From contig NC_088309.1 in assembly GCF_910592395.1 (NCBI RefSeq), positions 5,954,501 through 6,018,500 of the forward strand: a stretch of 64,000 bases of DNA, read 5' to 3'. The position numbers were made by a program, and so were the translations under genes. This DNA is from Lineus longissimus. Taxonomy: Eukaryota > Nemertea > Pilidiophora > Heteronemertea > Lineidae. The notes below the pieces were generated by a model. It worked only from the letters and a program-made list of their open reading frames with translations. It did not search any database and had not been told where the DNA came from. How positions within the stretch are numbered: position 1 is the stretch's first letter; each line of letters begins with the position of its first letter. This document shows positions 59,081 to 64,000 of this stretch, one piece after another.

Positions 59081-60887
59081 TCAACCGTTCTTTGCCCAAC
59101 AACTTGTGGATGGAACCCCTGCATTAAAGTCCTCCTTAACGAAATCTATCATCCACATCCTCCCATAATCCACATAATCGTTCAACACTGTTGGCATACT
59201 TGAAAAAAGTAAGTGATATCTAAGCTGTGGGCTGTTTCTAGCAGGTGTATAATGTGACATGCAGAGAAGTAATGCATCCGAGATGCTATTTGTATATAGA
59301 GTGTTTGAAATTATGATGCAACTGATGCTTGTCACCTGAATGTCTTGGAATTCACTCTTCAGTATGTTAAGGGCGCCTGTATTTAAGGAAGTGTCCCATG
59401 CTCTTGGTGATGACGGAACAATGATGTGATTTTAGGGTTTATGGTTCCTCTAGTTTGCCTCTTGAACCAGGTCGAATAGATACTTGTATATGGATACCAG
59501 AATTGCCAGTTTTCTTAAATTTCAGTGACCCGTTTGCCTTGGATATGTCGAGAGGTGTAACCGGTTATTGAATGGAGGCGGCAGTTATTGTGAAATGGAG
59601 ACAGCTAATTTTGTATGAAAGTAATTTATTGAACGGATTGTGAAATTTCGAGGTTATTTCAGTTACCTTGGTCTGAAACTTTTGTTAGTTGGACATTTGT
59701 CTATCTTGAATATCAGAAAAGAAATATATGCATTTGTCCACACTTAAAAAGAAATGTATAAAAAAGTTTAGTTCTTGCTCACCGGTAAATGATGACCATA
59801 AATTGACCCAACATGCATTACTTCCCTGACTGCTTTTAATGTGAACTACCAGACATTAGACACACTGAAAAAATGGACATATTCTTACTTGTAAAGTCGA
59901 AGGCTGAAATTTTTTAACTTGCTATGCAAACTTGGTTGTTATTTTCCTTAGTCCTGTAACTGTAATAATTTAGAAATTAACCCATTAAGTAATAACCCCT
60001 GGGCACCCAACATGTTAAAAATGATCAGTAAGTGCAAGGATAATCTCACACATGTCATAAGTGAATTATTATACTGAAAGAAAGGCAGTAAAATTTATGA
60101 TGGTATTGTTGTAGTATCTAACCGAATGTTTGAAGGCCGTTGCTGTAATTGACAATGATAGGCTGGCCCCTACCTCTGTCATCTGTCTAGGCTATTGGGG
60201 CAATTCATTTCACAACGATGCATGCTCTAATTGAACACATTTTGTTCTTTCTAAATTGTCCCTACCACTAATCACAAAATCAGTAAAACTTTCACTGTCA
60301 GCGTTTCCTTGGGCCAATAACCCAGTTTACACTAGAACAAATGGAAGTTATCCACAATGGATTCTGGTCTCGTGTCTTTTGAATGTGACTTGTAAAAACC
60401 TTATAATGGACTGCATTTTTACAAGTCATTAAAATTTGATGTGTTTGCAGTGGATTTTGTTCTCATGTCTTTATTTGAATGTGACTGGTAAAAACGTTTT
60501 AATGGACAGTTTTTTCACAAGTCATTATGCTCAGATGTGTTTGCAATAACAGTGATGTGACATTTCATAGGCCTACTTCTGCACAATCACATGCTTCTCT
60601 CTTTTGATTTACCTTTTGCCTGAAGTGCTGTACTCTGTACTTGCGGCTATTTTTTTACATTGAATGAGCTGCGATTGCCAGTCACAACTTTCAAAATCTT
60701 CATATTTAACTTTGCAGTTACTGACTGAAGCAGGGCTGCCTACGGTATCATTCTTTGGCTTATCCGATTGTTGATTTTGTCCTTGTACTGGAAGAGGAGC
60801 TGGGGATGATTTGTAGTTTCTAGATTGATAGTCAAATAATAACCTTTGTACCTCAATGATTTTTGCCAGAAGTAGCAATGGAGCCAT
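59081..60887 (-). CDS. Possible small two-exon antisense gene, unknown product
   Basis: On the minus strand ATG at 60887 opens 91 codons (MAPLLLLAKIIEVQRLLFDY...) to a donor AAAAG|GTAAAT at 60613. An acceptor (CTTTTTTCAAG) lies at 59199, and exon 59198-59081 continues in phase for 38 codons (VLNDYVDYGRMWMIDFVKED ... CWAKNG) to TGA. The 130-residue product would start with a leucine-rich helix and has no signal or domain I recognise. It lies opposite the presumed GGNBP2 3' UTR. Phase agreement and protein-like composition are the only evidence; chance agreement is about one in three. Confidence 0.3.
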
Positions 60888-61044
60888 TTCCGTCTTTTTT
60901 TTAGAATGGATATTTAATTGTGTTGCAGAAAACTGTTTGTATATGAAGAGTGTGTGGACTTGATAACATTTAACTTTGGTCATTGAGCGGCTGGCTGACC
61001 CTATGCTACCTATGTTTCAAGTAAATCTGGGATGCAAGTATCTG

Positions 61045-61070
61045 AATAAAGTGATAAATAAAGGAATAAA
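61045..61070 (+). promoter_or_regulatory. Cluster of three AATAAA hexamers, candidate GGNBP2 poly(A) site
   Basis: AATAAA occurs at 61045, 61057 and 61065, about 2.2 kb after the GGNBP2 stop. It would define a long 3' UTR. An earlier site may exist. Confidence 0.4.
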
Positions 61071-61763
61071 TCATTGTTGTGTTGTTTTTACTGATGAAGA
61101 AAACTAAGTTTTCTCTGGCTACGCAAGTTTTAGTGTAATCGGTCAGAAAAAGGGCTTTCGTCTTCCTTTTGAGGGCTTTCCTCATGGTAACAGCTGTTCT
61201 ATTTCATTACAAGCTGCACATGGTTATTGCTGAGGTCATGATGGTTCTTGACTGAGTTTACAGTACTTATCATCTTCTAAGATTCATAAAAACTTTGCTC
61301 AGTGATTATGAAAGATATGACAGCACCGTCGCCATAAATTCTAAGGGTCGATAATAGGCACCATCAATTTAGCAAGAACCTGAAATCTTAGAGTAATTGG
61401 AACTCAAAAGGAAGTGGGGTGGGAGTTCTTTGTTTTCTTTAAAACAACCTCCCAGGTTTTAAATATTCCATGGGACCTCACTGTATGCAGTGGCTCTTTC
61501 TCGCCTTTGATAGTCTCCAGAAAACTTAATACCGGGGCACTTATGTGATAAAATTAGCTGTTCTCTATCTTCCAATTGCAATGATGCTCAAAGAGTAATG
61601 ATGGAAGAGAGCTGCTGATTTTTCAAATGTTTGCGCCCCATATGAAAATCAAGCTGAGCTGTCTATGACGTCAGAGTCTGCCATCCCCTGCTGCTGAATC
61701 GAAGCGCTTGCATCTCATTCGCGATCTCATTCTTTCCAAAATCTCCCTATTCCAACTCGCAAA

Positions 61764-63842
61764 ATGGGTATTGAGAAGTTTAAGGAGTTCATGGCGAACA
61801 AAGTAGCAAATGCTGACAAAAAAGAAACCTGGGTACAGCTTGCTAAACTGACTGAACAGGCAGAAAGATATGACGGTAAGATTTCTCTGATTGCCCAGTG
61901 TACATTTTACACTGCTCATGCTTGTACACTGTATCTGCTTATCTGCATGGTTCTCAACTAAGATGAGATGCTGACCTCGTGATGCTGTATCTTTGCTGCA
62001 GATCATCCGATTGGGCCCAAATATAATCTGTTAGATAGATAAAATGTTTCTCAATTTGGATGCATGTATTGCATAATTCATTTTCAATCAGGTTGTTGTT
62101 CAGAGTTCCAGAAAAATGACCATCTTTTGAGGGAAAGATGGATAATTTATGGGGCGCCATCTTAGGCAAAAATATCTGGTTCATGCCAACACCCAGACAT
62201 TGCCTGCCATACCTGGCTTTGTTTCAATTTACTAGAATGCGGCTAGTGATAATGAGTCATTATTTCCTGGAAGTATACAGGTCACGCAAATCTGTTTGCT
62301 CAAACCTAGGGTAGGCCTAATTGTAGGCAATGGGCCAATTCATGAATCATTGTAGGCCTAGGCCTATCCCATTGTTGCATTGTTCTGTGATTAGGTGATG
62401 GACAGCAGGCCTGCTGAAGTGGATTTTTTTAATCATCAAGTCTGTTGCTGTATTCTTTTGTCACAGAATTCAATGCGACCCTTCCTATATCTTGTAATTA
62501 TGTGACTATAGGCTATAGGCCCCCTTGTGATAGGCCCCTTGCTATAGGCCCCCTTAACTTAGTCAAGATCTTAAATCTTTCAGAAATGGTGGAAGCTTGT
62601 AAAAAGATCATAGAATGTTCTGGAGGCAAGCTTGAAGAAGAAGAGAGAAACCTGGTGTCTGTGGCTTACAAGAATGTTGTTGGGGTTCAGAGGAGTGCGT
62701 ATCGAGTCATTCATAGTATTGCGCAGAAGGGGTGCAACAGTGAAAAGAAGACTGCTGATGTGCAGAAATATTTGGAGATTGTAAGTGCTTTGTGTCGATG
62801 TTGACCACTCTTTGTGTCCGGATCACTGGTGTAGGTGCAAAAATGGAGTCCAGGACGAATAAATCTGTCCAAGGGGTGCTCTGCTTGGACAATAAGCAAA
62901 GTGGAGAACCATCTAGCATCTCCCCCATGCCTACTTATTGTCTCTAGTGATCAATGTTATTTGCATTCACATTATTTTGTCATTTTCCCTTTGTTTTAGG
63001 TAACATCCTATCTTATCATTCCAGCTCCGTAGTGAATTGAACCAGCTGTGTAATGAAGTAATTGAACTGCTTGAGAAGACACTTGTAGCTAATGCAGCTG
63101 ATGATCACAGCAAGGTCTTCTACCTTAAAATGTAAGTCAAGGAAAAGAGTATCATCTTCATTTGCCCATCCATCTGTCAGATCTCCATCTGTTATGTCTC
63201 TATTTGTCAGTGTCTCCATCTGTCCCAATTCTAATAACCTTATATGAATTAAAGGAAAGAGATAACAGCAGGAACACCCAGGCCCAATGCCTTTATTAAA
63301 GTGACCTTTGAGGGAAAACTTTTGTTTGCCATTGAGATGATCCCCGGGTCCATGTAACCCTGTGTTGCATGGTTGACTCTGCAACTAATCAAGGAAAACC
63401 AATGCCGACTCGGCCTTGTAATATTTCACTATCAGAGAAATAAGGATATTTATATTCTCTTCCTAATCCAACCATTCCTTATAATACAGGAAGGGAGATT
63501 ACCACCGCTACTTGACGGAATGTGCCAAGCCAGAAGAGAGGGATGCATTATCAGAAAAAAGTAAAATAGCCTATTCTGAAGCCATGGAGACTGCCAAGGA
63601 AAAAATGCGAGCTACCCATCCCATTCGGTTAGGCCTTGCCCTTAATTATTCAGTGTATTACTATGAGATCGCTGAAGACTGTGCAACTGCCTGTGAACTA
63701 GCCAAACAAGCTTTCGACGATGCCATCAATGATATTGACTCGATATCAGATGACCAGCACTCGTACAAAGATTCTACGCTTATCATGCAGCTTCTTCGAG
63801 ATAACTTAACCTTGTGGAAGTCTGAGACTGGTGAACCAGAAG
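61764..63842 (+). CDS. Divergent 14-3-3 protein, C-terminal exon outside the window
   Basis: 14-3-3 proteins are dimeric cytosolic adaptors that bind phosphoserine/phosphothreonine motifs. Exons in the window: 61764-61875, 62584-62780, 63025-63131, 63490-63842, all in frame, about 257 residues ending at SETGEPE; only the variable C-tail should remain. Family signatures are [57 protein letters not shown] and [18 protein letters not shown]. Of the phosphate-binding set (Lys49, Arg56, Arg127, Tyr128 in the zeta isoform), Lys in AYKN, the second Arg of the usual ARR, and RY in HRYL are kept. The first Arg is Gln (VQR). The N-terminus is about 16 residues longer than usual ([10 protein letters not shown]...), before dimer helix A. 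It looks like a lineage-specific paralogue; I cannot assign an isoform. Confidence 0.93.
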
Positions 63843-64000
63843 GTATGTATAGTAATGGTATCGACTCCACAGTAATGTCTCTTAAAGTGTTCATTCTAAT
63901 CGTCCAAGTGTCCCTGGCGGACTGTACTACCTGTACTAATTGTCGATTCGTCAATCTCAAACTGTCTATTATTACTGCACTTACAGAGATCCCTTTCCTC

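Larger units (their letters stand above)
58880..61763 (+). other. GGNBP2 3' region and spacer to the 14-3-3 gene
   Basis: Except for the tentative antisense gene at 59081-60887, nothing coding was recognised. A stretch at about 60330-60550 contains two similar blocks (TTTTACAAGTCATTA / TTTTCACAAGTCATTA, each preceded by a TGTCTTT...GAATGTGACT segment), a local duplication of about 110 bp. The right end should contain the 14-3-3 promoter. Confidence 0.45.

Overview
The window is nuclear DNA of an animal. Its genes are split by many spliceosomal introns, its spacers are AT-rich and full of repeats, and its proteins match bilaterian families along their whole length. SBSPON-, GGNBP2- and GTF3C3-type genes, a tRNA-derived SINE, MITE-like elements and many poly-G/poly-C tracts point to a non-insect, probably marine invertebrate (lophotrochozoan or invertebrate deuterostome). 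I cannot place it more closely from sequence alone.

Layout, left to right. (1) 113-792, + strand: last two coding exons of PRPF19, a spliceosomal E3 ligase with WD40 repeats. (2) 2275-9339, +: complete cytoplasmic threonyl-tRNA synthetase TARS1, 18 coding exons, 715 aa, whose first intron appears to use a GC donor. (3) About 9.3-24.6 kb: a gene-poor spacer with a large degenerate minisatellite (period about 36 bp, roughly 10.7-14.0 kb), a MITE-like element and a few unassigned coding-like stretches. (4) 24612-40689, +: a secreted SBSPON-like protein with somatomedin-B and thrombospondin-1 domains, four exons across 16 kb. (5) 43691-52779, -: DDX55, a DEAD-box helicase for 60S ribosome assembly, 13 coding exons, 593 aa. 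Its 4.5-kb first intron holds, on the same strand, a complete intronless gene for the TFIIIC subunit GTF3C3 (49122-51908, 928 aa). (6) 53355-58879, +: GGNBP2, 12 coding exons, 637 aa, divergent from DDX55 across about 575 bp. (7) 58880-61763: long GGNBP2 3' region with a possible small antisense two-exon gene. (8) 61764 to the right edge, +: a divergent 14-3-3 gene that lacks only its C-terminal exon.

Most genes serve core information processing: splicing (PRPF19), translation (TARS1), RNA polymerase III transcription (GTF3C3) and large-subunit assembly (DDX55). The most interesting feature is the DDX55/GTF3C3 nest. A Pol III factor lies inside an intron of a ribosome-assembly helicase, and a splice acceptor sits 11 bases before its ATG. 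The only strong donor I found upstream is that of DDX55 exon 1. Both genes may therefore be expressed from one promoter by alternative splicing. Exon coordinates below were worked out by hand from GT/AG sites, reading-frame continuity and remembered family sequences; no database search was run.
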